Made by a program: the position numbers and the translations under genes. A stretch of DNA of 64,000 bases, from assembly GCF_020921035.1 (NCBI RefSeq), contig NC_063155.1, forward strand, positions 24,793,294 to 24,857,293. Direction: 5' to 3'. Source of the stretch: Rhodamnia argentea (taxonomy: Eukaryota > Streptophyta > Magnoliopsida > Myrtales > Myrtaceae). The notes beneath the pieces are model-generated. The model saw only the letters and a list, made by a program, of their open reading frames with translations, was not told the origin of the DNA and made no database searches. Position 1 is the stretch's first letter. Every line of letters starts with the position of its first letter. Positions 36,122 to 47,377 of the stretch are shown here, piece after piece.

Positions 36122-36562
36122 CTAGCTATTTACTTACTTTTTTAAATTAATCTATTTTACTTACTTAATAGTATAGAAATACAATCATTTCTTCTACATT
36201 GAGCTGATTTATGATAAAGGCTAAACTATATTAATAACAAGTAGATCCTTTGTATTTAACGTAAAATAATAAGCTTCAAGATATTTTTGGGGATAAAGTT
36301 CAATTGCAAGGTCCGAAAAGCACTTGATTGTAATGATCTTTGTAAGCTTGCTTGTGTGTTTTTAGCATTCACTTGTAAGAACTAAACATGATGACCATAA
36401 AAATTTGAGATGTTGGAGTAACACGGGCAATTAAATGGCTTTTAACTTACAAAGTGATTTGCATACACGGGATACAAATGCAATGTGTTAACGCCCAAGT
36501 GACTCTACCGAACTGAAAATCTCTCGTCTCTTCTATAGTCACAATTTCCAAAATTCCTGAAA
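36122..36562. other. 3' flank of P450 E, first part
   Basis: From about 36420 it aligns with 17865-17990 downstream of copy C. No gene is seen. The alignment is broken at 36563 by the next element and resumes at 37707. Confidence 0.5.
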
Positions 36563-37706
36563 GGGCGGCGCATTTTTCACTGGTCCTTTGGTTTTGACAC
36601 TCCTTATTTCAATATTTTGACGATATTATCTATTGTGTGGCCCACTATTTCAATTATAATTCTACGAAAGTGATGGGATTATTTTTTTTTATAACTCTAT
36701 TTTATTTTGTTTCTTCTTTTTTCCCTTGTGGATCTCACTTTCCTTCTTCTCAAATCTCCTATTTTCAGTTGCACACAATTTTCTTGCTCATCTCACTTTC
36801 AACAAAATCTTTCGCAATTCAAGCAATTTTCTTGACCCGGGATGCTACATTGCTTCTATGAATTTCAACTTTACAATCCTATAAAATCCCAGTTGGCTTG
36901 CATCCACACTTAGAAAGATTGAATGCCCAAAGACAAGGTAAGTATACATTGGCAAACCTTGGAAGGTTCTCTCTCGAAATCGTGGCTCTATCAAGTATTC
37001 TCAGCCCTTAGAGGTTCACATGCCTAAGCAAAAGCTTTGACATGAACTCAAATTCGTAAAATCGTAGTTGACTCCAAAAAGGTCCCTTTTCTAGTCCTAA
37101 AGAAATCTGGATAGAACCGTATTATTTTAAATGCAGCTAATAGATTTCTCCACCAAAAAAAAAAAAAAATGCAGCTCCTGATGCTTGTTCAATGGAGACA
37201 AAATAAAAATCATTTAACATATGAACCAACCAAACAAGCACATTGGACTGAGTATGTTGTTGCATAGAACCAATAAAGAAAAGAAAATGATCTTCCCATT
37301 ACATACCACAAATGTACTGCAATAATAAGAAGTTGCATATGCAACTTAACAAAAAATATTGTCCATTCAACTACTTCGCTCCCCTCAAGAAACTCGCAAT
37401 TGCCCTCGGCTTGAGGAGTAGGAAAGCGTGGAAAGAAGATAATGGCCGGCAAAATAGAAAACAGACATACGACAATGATGTTGCAGTAGCTGAGAACGTC
37501 AAAGCCGTAGGAAAGAAGAAAAAGGAAAGTGGCACCCATAAGGAAAAAAGAAGAAACAAAATTAAAAAAAGAGTTGCCCAAATAAAATAAGAGGATCAAT
37601 TTTGTAAAATTATAAATGAAGTGGTGGGTCACACAAGAGATAATATCATAAAAATATTGAAATAAGAAGTGTCAAAACCAAACGAGAAGTGAAAAAAGTT
37701 TCACCC
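36563..37706. mobile_element. Mutator-like transposon remnant, 1.1 kb, long inverted repeats
   Basis: The ends read GGGCGGCGCATTTTTCAC and, as reverse complement of the right end, GGGTGAAACTTTTTTCAC. Complementarity continues for about 170 bp, for example 'tggttttgacactccttatt' on the left against 'gtcaaaaccaaacgag' on the right. Flanking 9-bp duplications are TTCCTGAAA (36554-36562) and TCCCTGAAA (37707-37715). Copy C's 3' flank has the empty site (ttcctcaaaaggg, about 17979). There is no transposase. ORFs of 92-140 codons inside lie in the arms and are not protein-like. Confidence 0.75.
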
Positions 37707-37847
37707 TCCCTGAAAAGGGTCTGTTTATTAATTGCAGTATAATCCACATTGTCGACTATGTACGGCAACTGAGATTGGTGCTACAAAATTGCAATGGACA
37801 ACATTCAAACACCGGATCATAATTAACATCATGTCTGGTGTTTTCCT

Positions 37848-39900
37848 TTAACGATGACTTTGACATGCATCGGTTTCAGGCGATGGCTTAACCGGCAACA
37901 GAGTGAGAGGCACTTTCTTGAATACGGTCAAGCCAGCCCCTTCCTCCATACTCACGTCTTTCTCTGTCATCCCCTTCGGTAATTCCCAGTCGAAGGAGTG
38001 CAAGACATTGGCAAGCGCCAGCTCGACCACTGCCATCCCCGTCGAAATCCCCGGGCATCCCCTGCGCCCCGCCCCGAACGTCAACAGCTCAAAATGATTT
38101 CCCTTGTAATCGATCGGACTGTCCTCAAATCTCTCGGGCACAAACTCCTCCGGGCTCTCCCACAGGCTCGGATCCCGCCCGATGCCCCACACATTGACCT
38201 GGACGCGGGTCTTCGGCTCGACATCATAGCCGAATAGTTTGAAGTGGCCCATTGTTTCCCTCGGGATAAGTAGTACACTTGGAGGGTGCAGCCTCATTCC
38301 CTCCTTGAGTACTAATTTGAGATATTTAAGCCCGTGGAGGTCATCTTCCTCAACACATTTCTTGTTGCCAATGCAACTCCGGATCTCCTCTCGAGCTTTT
38401 CGCATTGCTCTCGGGTTCCTGGCAAGCTCCGCCAATGTCCAGTCCATAAGAAGTGCACCAGTGTCCACTCCAGCTAGAAATATATCCTGAGAGACCAAGT
38501 ATTCATTTTAGAAGTTCCTGAATTGTATCCTGCCCTTTATAGACATTCAAGTTTGTTTCTCAACAGTGTATATGATCTAGATCTACTTGGGGAGTATGTA
38601 AGAGATTGTACGATGTACCATCAAGATGGCCTTGATGTTATCTTCCCTGAGCCGAACTGCCGCAAGCTCAGTCTGATCCCTCTCCATCTTCAGCAGCAAA
38701 TCGACAATGTCCTCCTCTTCCTCATTGCTCTTATCCGAGTTTCGATGCTCGTCGATCACCTTCTGATAGAAAACATCCAGGTTGCGAAAGCTCTTCTCCA
38801 ACCTCGAATGAAGCCCCGTGTACCTGTCCACTATCCAGCCGAAGCGAGGGAAAAAATCGGACGCCGAGAAGCTTCCCAGCATCGCCATTGCTTCGTGAAT
38901 CATATGCAATAAGCTTCCATCATCGGATTCAGTCCCCTGAAACACTTTCCCAAACGCGGCCCTGCATGTAAGGTGCGCAAACAAGTCAGAGTTACTTGGG
39001 AGGGGTTCATGCTTGGCTCTCGGGCTCGACAAGCTTTGGTTCAATTCTTTTCGAGTTTGGGTCGGATTTCCTAGTTGGAGCATTGGCTTGAGTCAAGTTT
39101 GAACTTGGCAACCGTAAAATAACTCGGGTAACTCGTAAGCTCAATCGAGTCTGATCAAGTAGACTCAAATTCGAACCTAGAAAACATGGTCAAGTGGAAC
39201 TATAGTTTAAAGAACCAGGCTCGCTATATTGACCTTATATTGTGAAACCTCGAAGAATTGAGCTCAGTTCAAGCAGCAACGTGGTCGACTGGACTCAGAC
39301 TCGACTCATCAACTACATCACTACACCCTACCTGCAAGTGATGTCAGCCGTCAGAGCCATGAACTTCTCGCTCATATTAACCGGAGTTCCGCTCTCTGCC
39401 GACCTCGCGATCGACTCGATCATAGAACCCACCTCCTCTTCCCTGACGTGACGGACGGACTGGGTTTGCTTGGCGCTAAACAGCTCGAGCACACACAGCT
39501 TCCTCAGCTCCCTCCAGTAATCGCCGTACTCGACGAAGGCCATGTCAAGGTAGTCGTAGGAGAGGCGCCCCGTCCCAAGCAGCCGAGGGCGGCTGCAGCA
39601 GTTGAGGTCGTGGGTCTTGAGGACCTCCCTGGCGGCGCCCGGGGAGGAGACAACGATGGTGGGGACCCCGCCGAGGCGGACGAGCATGACAGGGCCATAC
39701 CGCCTGGACAGTTTCCACAGGGACTGGTGCGGCAAGTGGCCGAGCTGGTGGAGGTTGCCTATGATGGGGAGCGGTGGAGGCCCCGGAGGGAGGTTCTTCT
39801 TTTTGCTGCTGAAGTTTTTCGCTGCGAGGAGGAGGAGGAGGAGGAGGAGGGCAGGAAGGGAAAGAGAAGCAAGCCATGTGAAGAGGATGGGAAGAGCCAT
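37848..39900 (-). CDS. Cytochrome P450, CYP71B-like (copy E)
   Basis: Exons on the minus strand are 39900-39332, 38961-38619 and 38486-37848, giving 516 residues. The C-terminus is slightly longer than in the others (PSPETDACQSHR). The start is MALPILF, after an in-frame upstream ATG at 39930 that is probably not used. It has an anchor rich in Leu, LPPGPPPLP, C-helix WRELR, I-helix AGVDTGALLMDW, KEGMR as ExxR, PERFEDS and haem loop FGAGRRGCPG (Cys448). Exon 2 begins RAAFG where the others have RVAFG. The linker is short, as in copy D, but exon 3 is closest to copy C, so this copy has mixed affinities. It is the member nearest the single-copy genes to the right. Confidence 0.92.
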
Positions 39901-42722
39901 TGTTGAGATGGTGATGTGCAGTGAGAGCACTCACACTGTTCAGTACAAAATGGATGCTGAAGAATTTTATGAAGATGGATGCTGAAGAATCAGTCGTCAA
40001 AATTGACACCAGCACCTTCGTGATCACTTAGGGATGACTTTTCTCCATTGTCCAGGAAGATCCAAATGGTGTAACTCCATTTGGTGGGGACGAAATTGAT
40101 GATTCACCTGACATTCCAGGTTAAAGTTACAGTTCAAATTTGACTCTTCTTCCCTTAGGCTGCTGAGTTGTAAGTATGGTTGCATTGATAACGCGTTGAT
40201 GTGAAAAGGGATATGATGCGGCGGCATTAATTTCCATCGAAGGGTCCCATAAGGAGGAAGCGAAACCAAGACGGAAAAGATGGCATCCTACGTCCTTTGC
40301 TTGCTGTTTCCGCTCCGAATTTGGCGAGTGGTCCCTCATTTGTTACATGTTTTTTGGTTTTTTTCTTTTTCTTTTTGCCCTTCTTTCTCCCATTTCTTGC
40401 CTTTTGCTTTAAAGGCTGATTCAATGGACCTACCTAAAAACCGGTGGTTCGATTCCCGAATGGGTCCAAGAACAAAGTGAGCAGTTCTCGATTCATAATT
40501 TATGAAATTGGCCCTTCGTGGATGATTCGCGATTCTAAAATGGGCATGTGTAAATGTGTTTTATCTACACAAATAGAGACGAAACCTCATTAAGATTGTC
40601 CTTTTTTTCTTACTTCAAAATGATCTGTGTACATTTCCAAATGTATTGTCACATTACATAACTGCATATCCTTGGCGGTCTTGGGTGACCCCCTTACAGT
40701 GGCGACCACCATCGCGGCGGTTGCCTAAAATTTCCACAAGCAATGTGTCTCCCTTTTTTGTGCGTGGCTACAGGATTTAAGGCCACCGACAAGGTGAGCA
40801 CTCCGAAGGGCGACACATCGCGAAGGTGGTCATTCTTAAGAGGGACACCTTGTGTGGAGAAACTTCATGACTGCCAGCATCTTTGTAAGGTTGCGGTAAT
40901 GGACTCGCAAATCATGGACCTCTAAATTGCAAGTAGTGTAAAGTTATGGCTCGAATTAGTCATCCCGTATGGAGAGCATGAATTTTGTGATAATGCTTAG
41001 AAGGAGTTAAGGTCGCATCTCGTCACTCTTTTCACAATCGCTCGAAGTAATTTTCTAGTTTGGTTAGCAACTCAACCCGAAAAAAGGTGCTAGCAATTAT
41101 ATATTGAAACTTACCTTCTGATAATGAAGTTATTAAACAAATGAAAAACGTACTTTTTGTTAGACGAAGGGTGATGAAATGATCTGGGGCCCCAAAATTG
41201 GACCTAGACCGTGGGCTTGGGCCTACAAAAAAGAACCAAACATCTCCACGTAAAGCCCGTTAACTTCCATGCCCAAAACGGTTTACCATATGTTTAGCTT
41301 CCCAAAGAGAAAAGTCATGAACCTCAATACCTTGTCCGACAACATCATTTGGAGGGTTATGTTACAAGGCAAAGGAAGACAAGGGGTTAACATCACCATC
41401 CAAGAGCATCCAATTCTGATTAGCCAAAGATTAGTCCACACGACTTAGAATTATCGGGGCTAAAGTCCAAAGCCATTACTTTCGTCGAAAGAGATGCACC
41501 TCAATTCGGTCCAATCTAACGGCGAAATTTCTCTGTACAAGTCGTGACTACGAGTACATACCTTTGATCGGTCGATGTTGATCCACGCTACAGCTAAAAG
41601 AAAATGAATTATTGCAGCTTTGTTCATCACGGGAATTATCTTTGGGTGGACCAATCTACACATGTATGGTTTATGGTTTATGGACCACATATCTAACAAC
41701 TGCTCTGCTTCCTTAAGTCCTCTGAATGTCCACATATATGGAAGGTGGGGTGAGGACCTTTCCACTTATTGCTACTTATTTCCTGCATTTATTCCGGTGA
41801 ACTAAATAATGTTTGGCCGCACACACTATGAGAATCGATCCCAAACATGTATTTCATCAAGTTCTTTCGTACACGGAAAGTCTTACATGCGATACCTCTG
41901 AATTAACTTACTTGAGATATTGTTCGCTTTGGCCCGTCCTATGTTGAGCCTCACGATTTTATCCTTTGGTGCAAATGGAGCACTTCTCTAGGAGGTCATG
42001 TAGTGCTCTTCTCCTATGCTTTTCACAATCTCAACCGGCTTTCCTGTGAGCGAAGTTTCCCACGTCGGCGTCGAAACAGGATCGGTCCACGCAATCGGCA
42101 AACGAAATCGACCAAACAGATATTAGCCGCGTCCATGTGAACGGATACACATCAAGAGTGCCCGTCACAAGGGGTTTCCAAATCGATGTACATGTGTCCA
42201 TTCGTTCAACTAAAGATCGGCTCGGCCGGGTTAGAAAACAAACACCTTGTGTGCTCGACCCCACAAAGACCAATTTTGTAAGATGGTCGTGTCTTTACCA
42301 TCGAGCAAGCAAATAGCAGCAAAGCTTTCGAGTGCCGGGTCGAACCGTAGCGTGAATCCAAACTTCGTCTTCATCCACTGACGCGACTCCCCAGCATTAT
42401 TCTACTCAGGGTCTGGAGGATACTGCGAGGAGAGAGTATGCTGGAGACTCTGTTTTTCCCTTTGGTTTTTTTCTTGTTTCCTTCGCGGCCCTCCTCCTTT
42501 GACCCACCTTCATTGTTCTACTAATCATGCTCCAAGGTGTAGTGCTTAATTATAATGAGGGCTGAATTTATATTGTTTTTTCTTTTCGGTAATTATCGGA
42601 GTAAACAAGCAGGAAATGGGTTAAAAATTGTGAAATGCCGGTTCAAACCGGGGTCGACGCGAAAATTCAAGAACGTGAAGGACACGTCGGGGAAAATTAG
42701 TAGCCCCCGAGGAAGGTTGACC
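39901..42722. other. 5' flank of P450 E and array edge
   Basis: A 'cttcagcatccat' direct repeat is just upstream of the ATG (about 39949-39990). The site homologous to the TATA box of B and C reads TTTTGTACTG. 40660-41280 still matches the far upstream block of copy C (23140-25400), including 'gggcttgggc' near 41214. Beyond about 41,300 this similarity stops, which I take as the right edge of the P450 array. ORFs at 41460-41765 and 42031-42273 resemble no family. Confidence 0.45.
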
Positions 42723-42799
42723 CCTTCCGAGGGTGTATCGAAATTACTATGTAATCCAAAGAGGTAATTACACAGTAATTTCGATACATCCTCGGAAGG
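42723..42799. other. Near-perfect 77-nt hairpin
   Basis: The left arm starts CCTTCCGAGGGTGTATCGAA. The reverse complement of the right arm starts CCTTCCGAGGATGTATCGAA and continues in parallel for about 34 positions, with one G-U and one A-C difference. The loop is about 7-9 nt (caaagag). It is isolated between the array and MKP1. It could be a very small MITE, a small-RNA precursor or a regulatory foldback; I cannot choose from sequence alone. Confidence 0.6.
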
Positions 42800-44580
42800 A
42801 GCATCAGAACACTCGAATCGGACTGAACTTTGTACAGAGCCACACATCTGCTACCACGTCTTAATTAGGGTCTCATTTCACCCTCCGAATCATTATCCCC
42901 ATCTTTCTTTCTTTTTTTTCTTTTTTCGCTTTTCGCGGCGCGAGTGCTACGACGTGATCGACATTCGATTCCTCCTTTCTTATTTTTTTACCCAATTGCG
43001 AATCCACAGGACCACACATATTCCTATCCCATCCTATCATATTTGGAAAAGAAAACAGAAGAAGAAGGGTGCCTTGGCGTGAATGGTGCGGTTTGAACTT
43101 TGAATGGAAACCGGTAAATCCCCGTCTTTCAAAGTCGCAACTTCGACTGGTCCAAAATGGAGGACGGACAACCTCGTCCGGTCCACTTCAGTAGGTTAGA
43201 AGTTTGAACGCTGTAACCGCAAACTTGTTGACCAATCTCGTAGGGGGATTACTGATGATCCTACCTAAATGCCAAAACCCCCATTATTGTCCGAAAGCGA
43301 CATCTTCCTCCCTTTCTGTTCAAACTTCAAACCCCGAAAATCAGGAAAACGAAAATTTCAAAAAAAAAAATGAATGAATAAATAAATAACGATGTGCAAA
43401 AAGAAAAGGAAGAAAAAAAAAAAAGGCCAGTCCAAGTCCAACGAGGCTAAATCGGTCCTGGGTCATGACCTGCTTGCTTCTACCCAAGTTGTTTTGGCCA
43501 CCAAACGTTGTCGCCTAGAAAGATTTGCCACAAATATTAACGGACTATGATTCCCTTTTCTTTTTTCCTTTTTTTTTAATGTTGATTGTCCGAGACCGAG
43601 TTTACTTGGGACGAGAGATAGTCCTCCATAACATAACATAGAATTTATTGGCGTAACATTGAAATAATGACACCGTAAGTACCATAATTTTTATACGACG
43701 CTCGCTTGATTGTCATAATTTTTTTTTTCATCACTTGATTGTCACGACTTCTTAAGCATTGATCACTTGAGTACCAATAACCTTTTAAAACTTTCATCCA
43801 AGGGGTCGGGGAAATCCAATGTGCCACAGCACTTGCAACGGATGTATTTGAAAAAGTGTTGCATTCAAGCGATCGGTTAAAAAGGTCCTATGGCACTCGA
43901 GCGAGCGAGCGCCGCACGTAAGTTATGATGACATTGAATTGTTTCAAAACAAAAAGTCGTGACATGCAAGTGAACGACGTACGAAAGTTACGATGTTATT
44001 TTCCCCGCCTAGCCTTGGAAGAAGATCATTGTGGACCCGCCGCCGTCTCCGATTGAACGTTCGTCGTCGTGAATTTAAGGTCGACGCAGCCGACAAGAAG
44101 TTAAAAAGTCTTCGGAACTATTTATTTGTTTGAGCATTTTCCGGAGAGAACTTATAATTAATAAAGATAATTATTTCTTCCTTTGTTTGGCGGTGAAAAA
44201 TAGGAAAGACCATCGCCAGTGAAATTTCTCTCACGTGCGACTTGGGGGAGTAGTAGTGCCCTGGTCCGAACGGGGTCTCCAACTGCGAACCCCGTTCATC
44301 CCGTGACCGAGGTATTTCCCCCTCTCTCCCTCAAATTAATATTACCTTTTTTTTTTTTTAACTCTTTTTCATTTTCCCTCCAATGAAGGTTTTTTTTAAA
44401 AAAAAAATTGCCGGAGATGTTAGATGACATCACAACACTCGACATGCATGCATGCATGGCATCCATCTTATGACCATCCCATGATGACGTGGCACTTTGA
44501 CCCATTCCTCCCTTTTCCTTTCCCTTCCCTTCCTTCCTTGCTTCCTTCTCCTCCGTCTCTCGTTAGCTTTGACGAAACTC
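42800..44580. other. Upstream region of MKP1
   Basis: No gene is recognised. It holds poly-A and poly-T runs (43371, 43419, 44350) and a 'catgcatgcatgc' tract near 44443-44456. It is presumed to contain the MKP1 promoter. Confidence 0.4.

Positions 44581-44615
<35 letters not shown>
44581..44615. repeat. CT microsatellite in MKP1 5'UTR region
   Basis: A (CT)n tract of about 35 bp lies before the inferred 5'UTR intron donor. Pyrimidine-rich tracts near plant transcription starts are common, so it may mark the core promoter or early 5'UTR. Confidence 0.5.
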
Positions 44616-44622
<7 letters not shown>

Positions 44623-44724
44623 CGCCTACGGTACGCATAGCATTCAGCGACAGCGGCTGCTTCGCTTCCCTCACCATCTTTTTCCACAACCAGACGCCAA
44701 AGATTCTTCCTTCCCCCGTTTCGT

Positions 44725-44919
44725 GTAAGTCCACATTCAACAAACTCGACTCTATGAATTTGACCCGTTATTCTCCTACTGCACTTTTTTTGAATTTCCT
44801 CTTGCTCTTGGTCTCGAATCTCTCTTTACGCCGTCTCTTCTGGGGTTCTACTTTTACTCGGTCATACATTCGTGTTTGATTTTTCTTCGTCTTCTTTCTT
44901 GCTATAGGGGGTTATGCAG

Positions 44920-44959
<40 letters not shown>

Positions 44960-45019
44960 TAGTTAAACAGCTCTCCTAGAGAGAGAAACAGTCAAGGGTT
45001 TTAGGTGGTGAAAACGCAG
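44725..45019 (+). other. Predicted 5'UTR intron of MKP1
   Basis: A strong donor (CGT|GTAAGT at 44725) and acceptor (AACGCAG| ending 45019) frame 295 bp upstream of the MKP1 ATG. The interval contains T-rich stretches and a (GA)n tract at about 44919-44958. Inferred from splice signals only. Confidence 0.4.
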
Positions 45020-45106
45020 GTACTTTGAGGAAAAAAGATTAAGAATCTCGAGCTTTCGACGTCAAGATATTTTAATCTTGATCGGGACAGCAACTTGCCC
45101 TTTTCA

Positions 45107-45166
45107 ATGCTCCTTCCGGGAACAATCCTGTTTTGTGAGTGCTCGCTATTTGCGCGAGTTTGGTGA
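45107..45166 (+). promoter_or_regulatory. Upstream ORF in MKP1 leader
   Basis: ATG at 45107 opens 19 codons and stops with TGA at 45166, 12 bp before the main ATG. It lies in the leader exon whether or not the 5' intron is spliced. Such an uORF could lower translation of MKP1. Conservation of its peptide is untested. Confidence 0.4.
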
Positions 45167-45178
45167 TTTCTGCCTGAG

Positions 45179-47377
45179 ATGTTAGGGGAGGAAGATAGAG
45201 ACCGGCCTGCCGGTGCCACCCGCAAAACTTACTTGCGCTCTGTTTCGTGGACGGACCGGTCGCCATTCAAGCCGAACCCGAGGTCCCAGCCGAATAACAA
45301 GGCGCGCTCCTGTTTACCGCCTCTTCAGCCCCTCTCTATTTCTCGCCGGAATGTCGAGGAGTGGCCTAGAGCCGGTTCCGATGACCTCGGCGTGTGGCCT
45401 AACCCTCTGACCCCAAGGGGGCCGGCGACGAAGCAGCTCAATAATTCGAATTCAGAAACTCCAGCCAGGGAATTTCAGTTCAAGAGGGACAAGCTCGCTT
45501 TTTTTGATAAGGAGTGTTCTCGGATAGCTGATCACATATACTTGGGGAGTGATGCTGTGGCTCAAAACCGGGAATTGTTGAGGCAGAATGGGATTACGCA
45601 TGTTCTCAACTGCGTGGGCTTCGTTTCTCCCGAGTATTTCAAGAGCGACCTTGTGTACAAGACGCTTTGGTTGCAAGATAGCCCATCTGAAGACATAACG
45701 AGCATTCTTTATGATGTGTTTGATTATTTTGAGGATGTTAGAGAACAGGGAGGGCGAGTTCTTGTGCATTGTTGCCAGGGCGTGTCTCGATCGACCTCTC
45801 TGGTCATTGCCTATCTCATGTGGAGGGAGGGCCAGAGCTTTGAGGATGCGTTTCAATATGTGAAGGCTGCAAGAGGGGTGACAAACCCTAATATGGGGTT
45901 TGCTTGCCAACTTTTGCAGTGCCAGAAGCGGGTGCATGCGGTGCCTTCAAGCATGACTCCCGTGCTGAGGATGTATCGGATGGCCCCACACTCACCTTAT
46001 GATCCTCTTCATCTTGTACCAAAGATGTTGAGCAATCCAAGTGCAGAGAAACTCGACTCTCGTGGAGCATTCATCGTGCATATTCCTTCTTCCATATATA
46101 TCTGGATTGGGAAAGGTTGCAATACCGTGATGCTAAATAAAGCGAAGGAGGCTGCTGGTCAGGTTATCCGGTACGAAAGGGCGCAGGGTCCAATTGTGAG
46201 CATTAAAGAAGGTGAGGAGCCTTTTGAGTTTTGGAATTCTCTTGGCAATAGACAACTATTCTCAGATGAATATGAAAGTGCTGAAGAAGAAACTTCATCG
46301 GCCAAACATGATGCGAGTAACACGAGTATCAGGGTTGGTGAAAGAAAAGTTGGTGCATATGATTTGGATTTTGAGATATTTCACAAAGCACTTGCTGGAG
46401 GAGTGGTTCCACCCTTTTCTGTATCGAATACCAGTTCAGAAACGTGCCTTCCTGCAAGAGAAAACGGGTGGGATAGGCTTCGGCAGAAGTTTGCCAGTGG
46501 CATGATGAAAGAGTTTGTTACAGCATCCAAAGTGAGATGCGATTCTTCTCCACATAATGACATAGTCACTGGTATGGCGGATGAAGGATCAGAAGACCAT
46601 GATTCACTGAAAGATCCTTCTTCACCATCAACCCCATCAAGCTATCCATGTGGTTCACCAGATTCCTTTAGCTATTTCCTCAAGGGCGGCTCAGATGTGA
46701 CAAGGGATGACTATAACGAGGAGGTTGAGAGTGTCACTTGCACTGATCCTTTTTCGTCACCAATCCCAACGCCTTGTAGTTCACCAGATTCTTTCTCTTG
46801 TGTTCCTGTCAGCCCTATAATCAGGTCTAAGTCCCCTGCACTATCACCTTCGACCTCTGATTATGCCAGTTCATTTACCTTTTCACCCTCTTCCTCTAAT
46901 TGGTCCGACTTGTCGTACTTTTCTTCCCAGCACCCTTCACCTTCTGGTTTGGAACAAACAGATCCTTTTAATGTTAAGCGTGTTCCTTTGTTGATTAGTT
47001 CTTGTTTACCTTATAAAAAGACTCCACCTTCACCTAGAGAGCCCTGTTCTCCTACTCAGGCCTTGACGGCCACAGATGCTTCTTTGCCCTGTAAAGGGGC
47101 CTCTCCATCAATAGCTGAGCGCAGAGGAAGTGATCCTCCTCCTAGAATGATGTTGGCCTCAGTAGATGAACCACCTCGTGCTCACCGAAATTTGGTAAGG
47201 TCATGGTCGTTTTCTTTAGATGACAGCCTTATGGAGGACAGCGAATGCAGTCAAGCAGATACTGAAGGCCCTGAAGGATATACAGAAGTGCTAATGTCAG
47301 ATGCTGACTCCATGAAGGCTGGCATGGAGTTGGAAAATGGAGTTGAAGCGATGGTTGACAGGGAATTCCCTGCATAG
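45179..47377 (+). CDS. MKP1: MAP kinase phosphatase, MKP1 type
   Basis: 732 residues, in one coding exon. The N-terminus has the RSVSWTDRSPF segment typical of plant MKP1. A dual-specificity phosphatase domain (about 110-255) has the active-site loop HCCQGVSRS with nucleophile Cys198, Arg204 and general acid Asp167. A gelsolin-like domain (about 285-375) follows, then a long Ser/Pro-rich tail with repeated SSP and SPDSF motifs and the conserved LVRSWSFSL near residue 680. In Arabidopsis MKP1 removes phosphates from MPK6 and MPK3 and restrains stress, UV-B and immune signalling; I infer the same role. The product is slightly shorter than Arabidopsis MKP1 as I recall it (about 784). The stop TAG is followed directly by GTATCT, a possible donor, so the 3'UTR may be spliced. 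Confidence 0.95.
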   Translation: MLGEEDRDRPAGATRKTYLRSVSWTDRSPFKPNPRSQPNNKARSCLPPLQPLSISRRNVEEWPRAGSDDLGVWPNPLTPRGPATKQLNNSNSETPAREFQFKRDKLAFFDKECSRIADHIYLGSDAVAQNRELLRQNGITHVLNCVGFVSPEYFKSDLVYKTLWLQDSPSEDITSILYDVFDYFEDVREQGGRVLVHCCQGVSRSTSLVIAYLMWREGQSFEDAFQYVKAARGVTNPNMGFACQLLQCQKRVHAVPSSMTPVLRMYRMAPHSPYDPLHLVPKMLSNPSAEKLDSRGAFIVHIPSSIYIWIGKGCNTVMLNKAKEAAGQVIRYERAQGPIVSIKEGEEPFEFWNSLGNRQLFSDEYESAEEETSSAKHDASNTSIRVGERKVGAYDLDFEIFHKALAGGVVPPFSVSNTSSETCLPARENGWDRLRQKFASGMMKEFVTASKVRCDSSPHNDIVTGMADEGSEDHDSLKDPSSPSTPSSYPCGSPDSFSYFLKGGSDVTRDDYNEEVESVTCTDPFSSPIPTPCSSPDSFSCVPVSPIIRSKSPALSPSTSDYASSFTFSPSSSNWSDLSYFSSQHPSPSGLEQTDPFNVKRVPLLISSCLPYKKTPPSPREPCSPTQALTATDASLPCKGASPSIAERRGSDPPPRMMLASVDEPPRAHRNLVRSWSFSLDDSLMEDSECSQADTEGPEGYTEVLMSDADSMKAGMELENGVEAMVDREFPA

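Noticed and set aside
40440..40480. tRNA-like 'ggtggttcgattcccgaa'
   Set aside because: It resembles a B-box, but no A-box at proper distance and no cloverleaf was found.
41460..42273. Two minus-strand ORFs of 101 and 80 codons
   Set aside because: No motif, no splice context and no similarity to a family I know.
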